Source of the DNA: Aurifilum marmelostoma
Taxonomy: Eukaryota > Ascomycota > Sordariomycetes > Diaporthales > Cryphonectriaceae
Length of the DNA: 64,000 bases
Reading direction: 5' to 3'
Assembly (NCBI GenBank): GCA_027559495.1
Contig: JAMXSV010000028.1
Location: forward strand, 1,302,001 to 1,366,000
Under the pieces are notes generated by a model that ran no database searches, was not told the origin of the DNA, and saw nothing but the letters and a program-made list of their open reading frames with translations. Position 1 is the stretch's first letter. Each line of letters begins with the position of its first letter. Below, piece after piece: positions 22,184 through 32,296 of the stretch. The position numbers were made by a program, and so were the translations under genes.

Positions 22184-23261
22184 TTGGTCGGGAAGGATCG
22201 CGATGAGCTCGCCCTCTCTCTCTCTCTCTCTGTCGTGTGTGTGTGTGTGCGGTGGTGCCCTGTCGCCACTATAGTCGCGCCGCGTCAGGCTCTTTCTGGA
22301 TGGGCTATTCTGGAGTTTAGGGTCCTGACATCTGCAGACCGTTCCGCCCGGCGACAACCCCCCCCCCCCTTCACCCCCGGTTCCCTCCTCCGTCTGCTGC
22401 TTAGGCTGGTCAACCTGCCCATTTCGCTTCCCTTACCACTTCCATCTGACCCATCCTGGCTGGGCTCAGTCGAGGCCACCCCCGGGGATATGAACCTTAG
22501 TTCCTCATGCCTCATCCGATTCGGTAGGCAATCATATCACTCTTCTGGATCCTATCTGATGTTGTGCCATTCCATTCCCTTGGTAGTTGAGCTGACACCC
22601 TCGTGGCTCCACTGTCACTCCGGGGTGCAGCATTTTCTCTTGTTTTTTTTTTTCCTGTCTCTCTCTCTGTCCTGTCATTAATGTGCTGTTTTTTATGCTG
22701 CCTGGTCTCCCATAATATATACTAAATCTAGAGCATCCCACAAGAGAAGAGGTTGTGCCTTTATTTCTTCCGTTTCCCTCCTGTTTCCTCTTGGAAGAAA
22801 GAATTAATTGTTCCATGTACCATTCCTGACACTACTGACTGCATTGGCTGTCTTGAAAAGTTTCACACTGGTCATACAGACTCATCTCCCTCTTGTTATC
22901 GTTATACTGATATCCTTCCTCTTTTTTTTTTTTCTTTCTGTGTCCCCTGAACAGTATTTCTTTTGGCGGACCAGTCAAAGAACTCGCTTACTGCAGGCAA
23001 AAAGAGAAAAAGAAATAAGAGAAGTGGAAAAAAGAAACACACCGAAACCGACCGGCTGAGTGGCCCCAGAAACGGCGATTATCAGACCACTTCAGAGCCT
23101 TGTTCCTCCTATTTCGGGAACAGCGGGCACTTACACGCATTTCTGCAACCCGGCTCCCACACAAACGGCCACTCACTACCAACCACCCCCCTCCCTCCTC
23201 TCGCTCCTCGTACGCTCGACCTAGGCTACCCTGTGTGCACATACACACGCACACACACAAT

Positions 23262-24722
23262 ATGGACGCTGCTACCTTTCCCATCATGCTGGGCTTTTCT
23301 CCTCACCTCCCCGTCTCACCCCCAGACCACAAGATCCTCTTCAAGCACACCTCGAACCAAGCAGCCCCTGTGGCAGGCATCACGAACCCTTTGCTGCTCA
23401 GATCGTTTGCCAGAGAGATGGAGGCACCTGTGGTCAAGAAGGCCCCGAGCCTGCTGGAGAAGCACTTTCAGCAGCAGCAGCTGCTGCGCGAGAAGGTAGA
23501 GAAGGCAAAGGCTCTAGAGGCACAGGCACGGGCACAGGCACAGGCACAGGCACAGCCGCAGCACAGCAACAAGCAGGCCAACTCATCATCACCACCAACA
23601 CCGTCACAGCAGCCTTGCTGCAACTCATCCTCCTCAACCCGGACCTCGTCGTCGACAAACACCACAGACAGCTCGGCTACCAAGGTCGACGACTCACAGC
23701 TGCACCCAAAGTCAACAATAGCAGCATCAACAGCAACAGCAACGGCGCCAGTACCTTCACCTACACTACCACTATCCCAACAACAACAACAACAACAACA
23801 ACAACCACAACAGCCACAACAGGCTCAACAACAACAACAACAAAACACATCCTCATCCTCTTCCACAGCATCACCGCCCGAGAACCCTTTCCTCCACCAC
23901 CCCAACCTCCTCGACAACTCCCTGACCGGTGACCCAAAATATATCCAGATGGTGTCGCGCATGGCGGCCTACTACCAGCAGCGCTGCCAGGCCATCCTCA
24001 ACTACCAGCAGCAGCGCTGCCAGACCTGGGCCACCTCTCACCGCCAAAAGTGCCAGGAGATGATGCAGGCCGCCATGCTCGTCGTGGCCTGGTACATCCG
24101 GGACCGCATCGGGCGCCGGCGGAAGCGCAACAAGCGGTCCTTCCGGCGGGGCCTGCGGGAGAAGAACTCGGCAGCCGCCCGGCGCGGTGGCGGCGGCAGG
24201 GGTGGTGGTGGTGGTGGTGTGCCGACCAAGGGCGAGTCGGTCCGCAGGTGGGTCATGAACATCCCCGAGGCGGCCCTGTCGCCCAACAACGGGATGCGCG
24301 ACGACTCCCTGCTGGACAGGGAAGAGAGGGAGTTTGACGTCGAGAAGGAGGTCGTGCCGGACAAGGACCACCAGCTGTTCCTCGTGGCCGACCAGATGAT
24401 CAAGAGCCAGCTGGCCAAGATCGACGTGCCGCTGCTGGGCGCGCTGAACCTGGACGACAGCGACAGCGAGAGCGACAGCGACGACGAGGACCACAACAGG
24501 TTCTGCTACGAGCAAGAGGACTACGAGATGGAGGACGGCGAGGAAGAGGAAGAGGAGGAGGAGGGCGACGAGGACGAGTACGATGACGAGGATGATGACG
24601 ACCTCGACTACGACGACGAGCTGGAAGACTATGTCGAGGATGTCGACTCCAAGGAGGCCATGCACGGCACAGGCAAGGGCAGCCTCAAGAGGAAGCGCAG
24701 CGAGAGCACAAGTGACGTCTGA
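23262..24722 (+). CDS. Unrecognised polyQ/acidic-tail protein with central conserved-looking helix
   Basis: This is an intronless ORF of 486 aa from the ATG at 23262 (MDAATFPIMLGFSPHLP). I do not recognise a named family. In order it has a non-repetitive N terminus (about residues 1-75, PIMLGFSPHLP, NPLLLRSFAREMEAP, LLEKHFQQQQLLREKVEKAKA), a Gln/Ala/Ser-rich region with a long CAA-encoded Gln stretch, then the non-repetitive core TGDPKYIQMVSRMAAYYQQ followed by CQAILNYQQQRCQTW and AAMLVVAWYIRDRIGRRRK. A basic Arg/Lys and Gly-rich patch follows, then a further ordered segment (WVMNIPEAALSPNNGMRDD, LFLVADQMIKSQLAKID) and a very acidic Asp/Glu tail ending in KRKRSESTSDV, which may be a nuclear signal. 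The unusually large upstream gap suggests a regulated gene. A nuclear role is only a guess. Confidence 0.75.
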   Translation: MDAATFPIMLGFSPHLPVSPPDHKILFKHTSNQAAPVAGITNPLLLRSFAREMEAPVVKKAPSLLEKHFQQQQLLREKVEKAKALEAQARAQAQAQAQPQHSNKQANSSSPPTPSQQPCCNSSSSTRTSSSTNTTDSSATKVDDSQLHPKSTIAASTATATAPVPSPTLPLSQQQQQQQQQPQQPQQAQQQQQQNTSSSSSTASPPENPFLHHPNLLDNSLTGDPKYIQMVSRMAAYYQQRCQAILNYQQQRCQTWATSHRQKCQEMMQAAMLVVAWYIRDRIGRRRKRNKRSFRRGLREKNSAAARRGGGGRGGGGGGVPTKGESVRRWVMNIPEAALSPNNGMRDDSLLDREEREFDVEKEVVPDKDHQLFLVADQMIKSQLAKIDVPLLGALNLDDSDSESDSDDEDHNRFCYEQEDYEMEDGEEEEEEEEGDEDEYDDEDDDDLDYDDELEDYVEDVDSKEAMHGTGKGSLKRKRSESTSDV

Positions 24723-25207
24723 ATAGAACGTCGTCTGTGTGGAAGGGTGGAGAATCAACCAAAAAGAGAAAAAAAAAATGACAGGCATTTTTCCTCTTCT
24801 CGCCGAACCGCGGACAAGCAACACATTTTTCTTGTTGTTTTGAGATATCTTTGAGTGAGAGACTTGTGTGTGTGTGTGTGTATGTAGATAAGCCGGATAC
24901 GATTCTTATGTTCAGCGGTTATCCTGCGGGAGGAGCATTGATTGGGGATTTCTTGGGATGGGTCTGGCATGGCTTTATAAATACCTGTCATTTTTTGGTT
25001 GTATGGAGTTGGGAGGCTGCTTGGATAGGCAAAAGATATACACGAGCTTTGAATCAATCTCTATACCAGTACAAGTACATATTTCAACTTATGTTCATCT
25101 TTAGTGTTGATATCTTTTCTGTAAAATTCATGGTCTTTCCTTTCAATCTGCTATGGGGGAGATGATTCTATCGCGAGACCATTTTGATCCCTCCTCATCG
25201 TCTTCGC
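24723..25207. other. Intergenic, convergent 3' ends
   Basis: This gap is A/T-rich with a short GT repeat near 24865-24880. It holds the 3' UTRs of the polyQ gene (+) and the G-patch gene (-). No gene seen. Confidence 0.5.
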
Positions 25208-26461
25208 CTAGTCATGATCTTCCTCCCCCAGCCCAGGACAACCCTCCATCCCCGCGTCAGGATACGTAAACTTGCACCAGAAGCAGTAACAGTACCTCTC
25301 CCTGAGATGCCCGACCAGCCTCCCCAGCCTCTCGTCCACGCCCAGCGCCTCGAACTCATCCAGCTCCGCGTCCTCCTCGTCCAGATCGTCTGCGGGCATA
25401 TACGTCGCCGCCGCCGCCGCCGGGTCCTCCCTGCCGAGCGCGAGCCTGTCGTCGCCGTCGAGGGTGTCGTCGTCGTAGGCGGGCAGCCTGGACGACAGCG
25501 TGCCCATGCTGGTCTCGAGGTCGTGGCGCATGCGCCTGTCGCGCTCGGCCTGCTCGCGGCCGCGGACGAGGGCGCGGTAGAGGACGGGGACGGACCTGAG
25601 CGGTCTGGAGGATAAGCCTCGTGCCTTTTTCTTGTCTCTTTGTCCCTCGTCCTCGTCCTCGTCCTCGTCCTCATCCTCCTCCCCCTCGCCATGCACACCG
25701 TCCTCGTCCATCCGCTCCGCAATCTTCTGCGCCGCGAGCACGAGCTTCTCCTTCCGCGCCGCGTCCCTCTCCCTGGCCATGCGCTCCCTGTAGTCCCCTG
25801 GGTCCTCCAGCCGCGGCCTCTTCACCGCCCCTGCCCTGCTCCCGGCCTCCTCCAGCTTCCGCCTCCTCTCCCCCTCGAGCCCGATCCCGCCACGGTCCTC
25901 ACGCACCTCGATCCGCAGCGGCTCGACGCTCGCCCCAGCCCCACCCGCGCCCAGCCCCGACCCGGGCCGGAACCCCATCTTGGCCATCATGGCTAGGCCC
26001 TTGGACTTGTTGTTGTTGTTGGTGGTGGTGGTGGTGGTCGCCGTCGTCGTCACCCGCCCGCTCCTGGTGCCGGTGGCAGGGTCAGGCGGGACCTCAAACA
26101 GGGACCGCGACAGCCCTTCCTCGCGGCGCTCGCGCTCCTGGGCCGCGAGCTCGGCCTTGGAGGGGACGCGGCCGCGGCGGAGGCCTTCCTTGGCGAGGCG
26201 CTGGCGGCGCTGGAGCGAGGTCTCGGGCTGGGTTGGGGTCTCGGTGGGGAGGGCCATTGTGAGGTAGTCGTCTTCTTCTTCTTCCTCTTCCTCCTCCTTC
26301 TGGTCGTCGACGACCTGCTGCGGATGGCCCTGCGGGTGTTTCCCCCCATCTTGGTTGGCTGCGCGTCTGGGTGGTGAGGGAGACCTGGAGGGAGGGTCGT
26401 CGCTTTCGTCGTTGTCGAAGCCCTTTGGTGGGGGTCTTCTTGCTTGGCTGAAGTGGCGCAT
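25208..26461 (-). CDS. G-patch protein, GPATCH11-like with C-terminal DUF4187
   Basis: This is an intronless 417-aa protein. The G-patch lies near residues 150-190 (KGLAMMAKMGFRPGSGLGAG ... GGIGLEGERRRKLE), preceded by a charged region (QRRQRLAKEGLRRGRVPSKAEL). The C terminus has the Cys-containing DUF4187 signature, RERYCYCFWCKFTYPDAGMEGCPG, with CxxC as in metazoan GPATCH11/CCDC75. G-patch proteins activate DEAH-box RNA helicases, so a role in RNA processing is likely. An acidic tract coded by a (GTC CTC)-like repeat (EDEDEDEDEDEG) and a Thr/Asn-rich run just before the G-patch are simple-sequence insertions. The ATG at 26461 is the only good start. Confidence 0.87.
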   Translation of the reverse strand: MRHFSQARRPPPKGFDNDESDDPPSRSPSPPRRAANQDGGKHPQGHPQQVVDDQKEEEEEEEEDDYLTMALPTETPTQPETSLQRRQRLAKEGLRRGRVPSKAELAAQERERREEGLSRSLFEVPPDPATGTRSGRVTTTATTTTTTNNNNKSKGLAMMAKMGFRPGSGLGAGGAGASVEPLRIEVREDRGGIGLEGERRRKLEEAGSRAGAVKRPRLEDPGDYRERMARERDAARKEKLVLAAQKIAERMDEDGVHGEGEEDEDEDEDEDEGQRDKKKARGLSSRPLRSVPVLYRALVRGREQAERDRRMRHDLETSMGTLSSRLPAYDDDTLDGDDRLALGREDPAAAAATYMPADDLDEEDAELDEFEALGVDERLGRLVGHLRERYCYCFWCKFTYPDAGMEGCPGLGEEDHD

Positions 26462-27020
26462 TGCTGAGAGAGTATTTATTCCGGAACGGGTAATTTTCTT
26501 ATGATACCTGGGGAGGTTGGGACTGATGATACGTCTAGATGAGATGTGACCAAGTGTTGTAGAAGTGAAGTAGTTGAGGAGAGGGCAAAATTGATTGATC
26601 GGAGGTCCTAGAAGGCAGAGGTTGGTTGGGTGGGTGGGTTGGTTGAGTGAGTCGCGCGGGAACTGGAGATGACGTTTCTCGGGATGAGATGCGAGAAGGG
26701 AAAGACACCAATATTATCACATCGCAACCAATAACCAGACGCTTGCATTTGCAAATTTGCTTCAATGACGAGCTATTTCATTTTACTACCGCTTTTTTCC
26801 CCAATTGTACGGAATCTACCACTCATGATACAGTCCATGAGATGATCGGGTGAGATAAATTGTTCATTGCGCCTCTCATATCGAGAAAACCATTTTCTAG
26901 AATTGCAATCCTTGTTTTCATCTGATCGACGGCATGTGAACGCCAAGAATGAATAAACAGTTGACACAAGAAGCCTGACAAGAGATTATTTACAACACAA
27001 GTTTGGGTCCAGCCTCTTTC
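26462..27020. other. Intergenic: GPATCH11-like promoter and ENV7 3' flank
   Basis: Both flanking genes are on the minus strand. The gap contains a GGTTGGTTGGGTGG-like repeat near 26620-26645. No further gene is visible. Confidence 0.5.
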
Positions 27021-28601
27021 TCATGCCGAGTCGTCCTGAGGCAGCTCCTCGACCACCTTGTCCACCATCTGGATCAGCTCATCTCTGTGTGCCACCATTG
27101 AAGTCAGCGTGTGTCGAGAGACGAGAAGAAGAAAGGCAATGAAGAAGAAGAAAGAGAGAAACCGGAAAAAAAGAAAAAAAAAAAAAAAGGGACGACACTC
27201 ACATGTCCGGTCTCTCGCTGGGCTCAACCTTGAGACATCTCCTCACCACTTCCTTAATCGGGTCGCTGATAACCAGCTCCTCAGGTGCCGCCGCACCACC
27301 AGCTCCAGACTGGCTCAGGTTCGTCCCCTGCCTCCTCGGGGCGGCGGCCTTCTTGGTACCCCCCGGGGCCTTCGTCCGGGAACCGCCAGTCACCGCTCAG
27401 CACGCAGATGCTCAGCGAGCCGCCCGTCTCGTCGCTGCGCATCTCGAACGGCGACTTGCCCACCAGGCACGCGTACAGCGTGCAGCCCAGCGACCAGATG
27501 TCCACCTTGGTGTCGATCACCGTCCCCGTCTTGACGTCAAACAGCTCCGGCGCCCGGTACGGCATCGTGCTGTGCTCGGCCGCGGTGTCCTGCGTGGCGA
27601 TGGCCAGGGACCGTGATGTTATGGGTATCGGCGAGACGGCGATGGAGCCGAGGTCCATGAGGATCGGGGCCGCGCCCGTGTCGTCGATCATAATGTTTCC
27701 TTTGAGGTGGGAGCCAGAATTGTCAGCCTCGAGAGGGGTGAGAAAGCTATCGACCCTGGTGAGCTCCTCATCCTTACCTGGCTTGATGTCCCTGTGCGAG
27801 TAGCTCTTGACCTCACCCGCGGGCACACCCTCCTCGCCCATCATCAACGGCCTCTGCTGCTCCGTCTCGTCATCCTCATCGGCCCCAGACCCCGCCCGCC
27901 CGCCCCTCTGCGGCCGGCCTTTGGACGCAGCCACATTCTCGTCCACCCCGTTGACGCGCATCTCCATCCTCTCGCCACCGGGGCCACCACCTCCCCCCTC
28001 CCCCAGCACCCTTGTACACGTGCATCTCCCGCAGCGCCCTGCACATGCCCAGGAACAGCTGCATGAGCCTCTTCTCGGGGAACCTGGTGTGGTTGACGAG
28101 GTTGGCGTTGATGAGGTCCTGCAGGTTCCCGCGGCGGTAGTAGGGCAGCAGCACGTAGACCGTCTTGGAGGCCTCGCCGCCGCCGCGCTCCTCGGCGATC
28201 GCGTAGTCGACGCTGTGGATGATGCCGGGTGTGTGGGCGAAGAGCTTGTAGGCGTCCACCTCCTTCATGGCCTGGGCCACAGACTCGGCGCCAAAGGGGC
28301 AGCGGATCTTCTTGAGGGCGAGGAGCTCCGAGGTCGACGTGTCCTGGACGAGGTAGACGTAGGAGAAACCGCCCTGCAGCCAAGGTTTGTCAGTCAGTCA
28401 CCGAGGAGGAGAGAGGAACATGTGGGATGTGACTAGGGGACCTCCTGGAGACAGGGTTGGAAAAGAATAGGTCCAACATACCTCGCCCAGTAATCTCAGG
28501 ATCTTGAAGCTCCGGTTGTTGATCTTGAGCGTCGGCGAGCCTGGGAAGCAGTTCAGGCAGTTGCCCAGGGACGTGACGAGGTCGAGAAGCACCTGCGCCA
28601 T
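27021..28601 (-). CDS. ENV7: Ser/Thr kinase ENV7/STK16 family, two apparent frameshifts
   Basis: Env7 is a palmitoylated vacuolar-membrane kinase that restrains membrane fusion; STK16/MPSK1 is the animal relative. Exons are 28601-28482, 28373-27778, 27699-27203 and 27084-27021. The N terminus (MAQVLLDLVTSLGNCLNCFP) holds two Cys residues suited to palmitoylation, then NNRSFKILRLLGEGGFSYVYLVQD (P-loop), LALKKI (catalytic Lys), HRDIKPGNIMIDD and LMDLGS, the DLG variant of DFG usual in this family. The frame breaks twice: at a C6 run 27993-27998 (between YKGAGGGG and GGPGGERMEM) and at a C6 run 27359-27364 (between WRFPDEGPGG and TKKAAAPRRQ). Removing one base at each restores one frame of 424 aa, and the exon sum then divides by three. 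An insert of about 60 acidic/Gly-rich residues precedes HRD, as in other filamentous fungi. The frameshifts may be sequence errors. Confidence 0.85.
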
Positions 28602-29473
28602 TGTGGCTGATGGCCTGTTGCTCGTGTCTTTCTGTACTGTAGGGAGTCCTGTGGTCGTGCACCAATGGTTCGAGCCTCGCTGCCCACCAGCGCGGCAGCT
28701 ATCGACAGCTCTCTTTCGAGGACAATGCTGGCCGCCAGAACGGACAAAGCGGGCACACTCTCTGCTCGATGATCTGACTGGAGATTCCTGTGCCGTATAG
28801 CGCTCTTCCAAAAGACTAACCACGCCGATGTCAATTCGTATGCATTGATTTGGAAATACGAGGGCTCTTCTGGTTGCTAAGAGAACATAAACGATAAGAG
28901 ACACGACGCAGAGGTGGTACTGAGGATGGTTGCGACGCGAGCGCAGGTAAAGCTAAAGTTGTCTTGTAAGCCAAAATCGTCGGTTCGGGCCAATTGCCAT
29001 GACGCGACAGCGTGCAAGGATCTCGCTTGCGGCTGGCTGTGGGCATTGGTTTCGCGGCCGCTGCGCCCTGTTTTCTTCAGGGGTCCTCTTAGCGACGGCT
29101 GCGACTCTAGCAGCCATGGCATACCCTGTAATTGGCAATGGTACTGCCACTGTATTTGTGCTATATAATCTTGGCCAAGAATACTGGCCGGTGCAAGGAA
29201 CAAGGCGGGTTTCCCCCCTGGACTTGCCCACGAATTGTCGTATCTTGACACAGCCTACTTCTCCTGCTGCGAGATCATAAACGACAAATGATATTCTGGT
29301 ATCGTGACTATCAAGCAGCAAGAAGTGATCACTCCTTTCCTCCATTCCGAAGAGAAGCAGATAAGCAAAAGACACATACTCGAAATCGCATGCAGAAGGG
29401 GGTATGTAAAGGATATATAACACATGACAGCGCAAAAAAAGTCAAGAGAGACAAGAAATCATCCGTCCTCCCA

Positions 29474-29555
<82 letters not shown>

Positions 29556-29720
29556 AAACAGAGCATTCATCGCCTCATACTCCATTGCTCGTTGCTCAGC
29601 GTGTCCGATCAGGTCATGTGTCTGACGTTCGCGTAAGTGGACCATGAAATCCTTGACTGCAGATTGAAAAGGGATATCGCCGGGAAATATGGACAAATTA
29701 AAAGTGATTGTCGATTCTGT
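28602..29720. other. Intergenic: ENV7 promoter and CLIP gene 3' flank
   Basis: This gap contains a long CA microsatellite (29475-29550) and otherwise mixed sequence. ORFs such as 28999-29280 do not look coding, and those across 29430-29700 are made by the CA repeat. Confidence 0.5.
29475..29550 (+). repeat. (CA)38 microsatellite
   Basis: Seventy-six bases of uninterrupted CA repeat lie in the 3' flank of the CAP-Gly gene. It is the longest simple repeat in the window, should be length-variable between isolates, and could adopt Z-DNA. Confidence 0.95.
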
Positions 29721-32296
29721 CTAGAATGCATCCTCGAAAGGACAGTCCACGCTGTTGTGCCCGTCCTTTTCGCAGAGCGCGCACCATGCTTCTGGGTCGA
29801 TGATACCGCTCTCCTTGCCAGCCACCGGACCCGGGTCCATCAGGTTTGGTGGTGGACCCTTGACCTTCTCTGGGACATTACTCGGTGGCTGGTGAGGCAC
29901 AGGTGGTAGTGGCAATCGTGGAGAGAGCGGCGCGACCTGGTATCCGTCGGTATCCGTCGGTGGTGCCAGTCCGCCCTCGTCGTGGGCCTTTGGTGACGGC
30001 TCATCTTTGCCTCCTTGGCTTCCAAACATGTTGGTACACCCCAGGATGTCGTGCCCAGAGGTCTCGCACAGCTCACACCAGAGGGTACTGTGCTCCGTTA
30101 TGGACGACAGACCGTCGCTCTCGGGCATTGTATCCAGCGTCCGCACGCGGTTGTGCGCTTTGCGCTGCGCCTGCGGCTCCGACGACCGCAGTTCCGAATC
30201 CTTGGCCATGACGACCGTGTCGCGCGAGTCGCGGACAGACGACCGATCGTTGCCGCGCAGGGTCGCCATGCTGCCTCGGCGGAGTGCTTCCAGCTCGTGC
30301 TCCATCTCCTCTTCCTGGCTGTTCTTAGCGTCGAGGAGGGCGCGGAGCTCGGCTACCTCGCGCTCGAGCTTCTCCCTCGCCGCGGTATCGTCTGTGGTGC
30401 CCGTGGGCGGCCGGTCGACCTCGTCAGGCACCGAGTCTCTGCTCAGGGAGTGGATGATCGCCTTCAGACCCCTGATCTCATCCTCCTTCTGCTCTAGTTC
30501 CTTGAAGAGCGCGGACTGGTCGTCCTTGTCCGAGCCGTTCGTTCCGTGCGCACCGGCGGCCGCCTTCTCCCGTTCCCTCCTGAGCTCGGCGCGCGTCCTC
30601 TCGACCTCTCCCCTTAGAAACTCCACCTCCCCTCTCGCCTCGGCCTCGCCCCTCCTGGCGTCCTCTAGACCCTCTTCCAGCTCCTGCACCAGCTCCTCCA
30701 GCTGCTTCAGCTGTGTTGCGACCGCGTCCACGTCGCTCTCCCGCTCCGAGATGTGTTGTATGTCCTGCATGAGCTCCTCTATGCGCTTCTCGTAGACCCT
30801 CTCCGTCTCCGAACTGGCTAGCTCTAGCGTATCGATAGTGCTGCGGAAGTCGGCCCTGTGCGTGTCGAACTCTGCCGTGAGCATGGCGATCTTCTCGTTC
30901 TTCTCCTTGACAAGTGCCCGCAGGTGCGCCGTGTCCTTATCGTCCAGGCTGTCTCTTCGGGCGGGGCCGGGCAGCTCGGCCTGCTCCATGAGGCTCTGCA
31001 CCTCCGTAAGGCTGCTCTCCATCTCCATCAACGTCGCTGCCTGCTCCTTGAGCTGCCTGTCGCGGTCTGCAACCTCGGCGCGGAGCCTCTCGATCTCCTC
31101 GTCCGCCTGCCGTGACGTACCGTACTGCCTCTGCCCTGACGAGGGCCTGCTGGGATCTCTAGGCCCAGCTATACCATTGCCCATGGGTGCGTGCTCTTCC
31201 TCTGCAGGGAGCCCCGTGCTCCGTGCCGAGAGGGCCGAGGTGCTGCGTGGTCCCATGCTGAAATTACGACTCGGCTGCAGCATGCCCCTCTTGCTTGGAT
31301 CGCCTGGTGTCGGTGGCCCTCGAGCGCTCTGAGAGAACTTGTTCTGCGTTGGGCTGCCGAATCGTGGCATGTTCTTTGCGGGCGTGCCCAGGCTCGGCCG
31401 TGCGCCTGGATTGACCTGAAGCTTGCGCGTTGGCGACTCTGGTCGGGAGAGCGAAGGCCTCGACTTCTTCCCCTGCGGACTCGACGCGCGACCCGGTCCG
31501 ACAGACTTGCTAAATTGGGCCACAGATGCCGTGGGTGGGGTGTAGTTTGTTGAGTTCTGGGTACCGGCCTTGAGGCCGTTCGCTGGTCCGGAGCTCATCG
31601 CAAAGGAGTTGGGAGGTGGTTCGCGCTTGACGGCCTTGGTGAGCGGTAGAAAGATACCCGCGCCTGGTATACTCGTAGTAAAGTACGACACGCTGAAATC
31701 GAGAACACCATCAGTAAACAATCTTTGCTAGGAAGAATACAGTTCTTCTCTGAAAAGGGAACGGACCCGTCCACATCACCATTATTTTTGCCGCGTGGCG
31801 CAAAGTCGGATCGTAGCTCTACGCCAGCAAAGACACCCTTTTTGCCTGGGATCGTGCCAACAAAGCGCACAGTTCCTTGCATGTCACCAGGGACGTCCAC
31901 CGCGTCGCCGACTGTGACATCACCGCCGAACGTGGCGCCCGCCCTTGCAGTCAAAGGTGAGGGCGCCATCTTGTTGCTGGGCTCGGAGGAACCGCTCAGG
32001 GTGGCAAGGGCGTAGCTCTCTGAGGCATCAGGAATCGTGGCGAGTGAGTTCGATGTCAGTGCAGCCTGTGAGCCCTTGCGCTGTAGGAAGGGGACCGGTG
32101 GGGTGGGCGTGGACGACGAATCGGCGTATGCACCTCTGAGGTTAGGTGTCGAGAGCGTGAGGATCTTCCCTGGCCCTGCGAGTTTGCGAGCGTTCGGCCT
32201 GCGGAGGCTTCGTGGCGTCGTAGGGGTCGCGGTGCTGATGTTGGTGGTGGTGGTGGTGTTTTGGGTTGGGAGGGCGGCTACCTGAGATGAAGACAT
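29721..32296 (-). CDS. CAP-Gly microtubule plus-end protein, CLIP-170/ClipA type
   Basis: CLIP-170 relatives (Bik1, Tip1, ClipA) track growing microtubule ends through a CAP-Gly domain. Exon 1 is 32296-31767 and exon 2 is 31692-29721, giving 833 aa. The CAP-Gly domain (about residues 130-200) is cut by the intron: GDAVDVPGDMQGTVRFVG and APRGKNNGDVDG are in exon 1, VSYFTTSIPGAGIFLP in exon 2. The intron donor is gtccgt, weaker than usual. A basic Ser/Pro-rich region follows, then a long coiled coil (about 375-690, EEIERLRAEVADRDRQLKEQ onward). Two CCHC-like zinc knuckles, WCELCETSGHDILGC and WCALCEKDGHNSVDC, close the protein, as in CLIP family tails; it ends in EDAF rather than the EEY/F motif bound by CAP-Gly partners. 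The start could also lie at an upstream in-frame codon (32359). Confidence 0.9.

Larger units (their letters stand above)
19501..23261. other. 3.8 kb gene-free region, probable long promoter/leader
   Basis: No ORF here has convincing coding character on either strand, although many overlapping frames are open at 21.4-22.3 kb because of base skew. It contains alternating purine-pyrimidine DNA (19772-19800), a C15 run (21536-21550), a G-rich stretch near 21461, a purine-rich tract at about 22080-22180, a CT repeat followed by GT repeat near 22210-22246, long T runs, and an acceptor-like site (pyrimidine tract then cag near 22954). The last 1-2 kb probably form a long, perhaps spliced, 5' leader of the gene at 23262. 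Large regulated leaders of this kind are common for fungal regulators. Confidence 0.45.

Noticed and set aside
21573..22274. Several overlapping long frames near 21.4-22.3 kb
   Set aside because: All frames are open because of base skew, and the translations are Pro/Ser/Arg low complexity with no domain.
23871..24824. 317-aa open frame opposite the polyQ/acidic protein
   Set aside because: Val/Leu-rich low-complexity reading caused by the acidic repeats on the other strand; no start context or motifs.
29288..29696. ORFs encoding poly-Thr-His or poly-Cys-Val
   Set aside because: Translation of the CA microsatellite on either strand.
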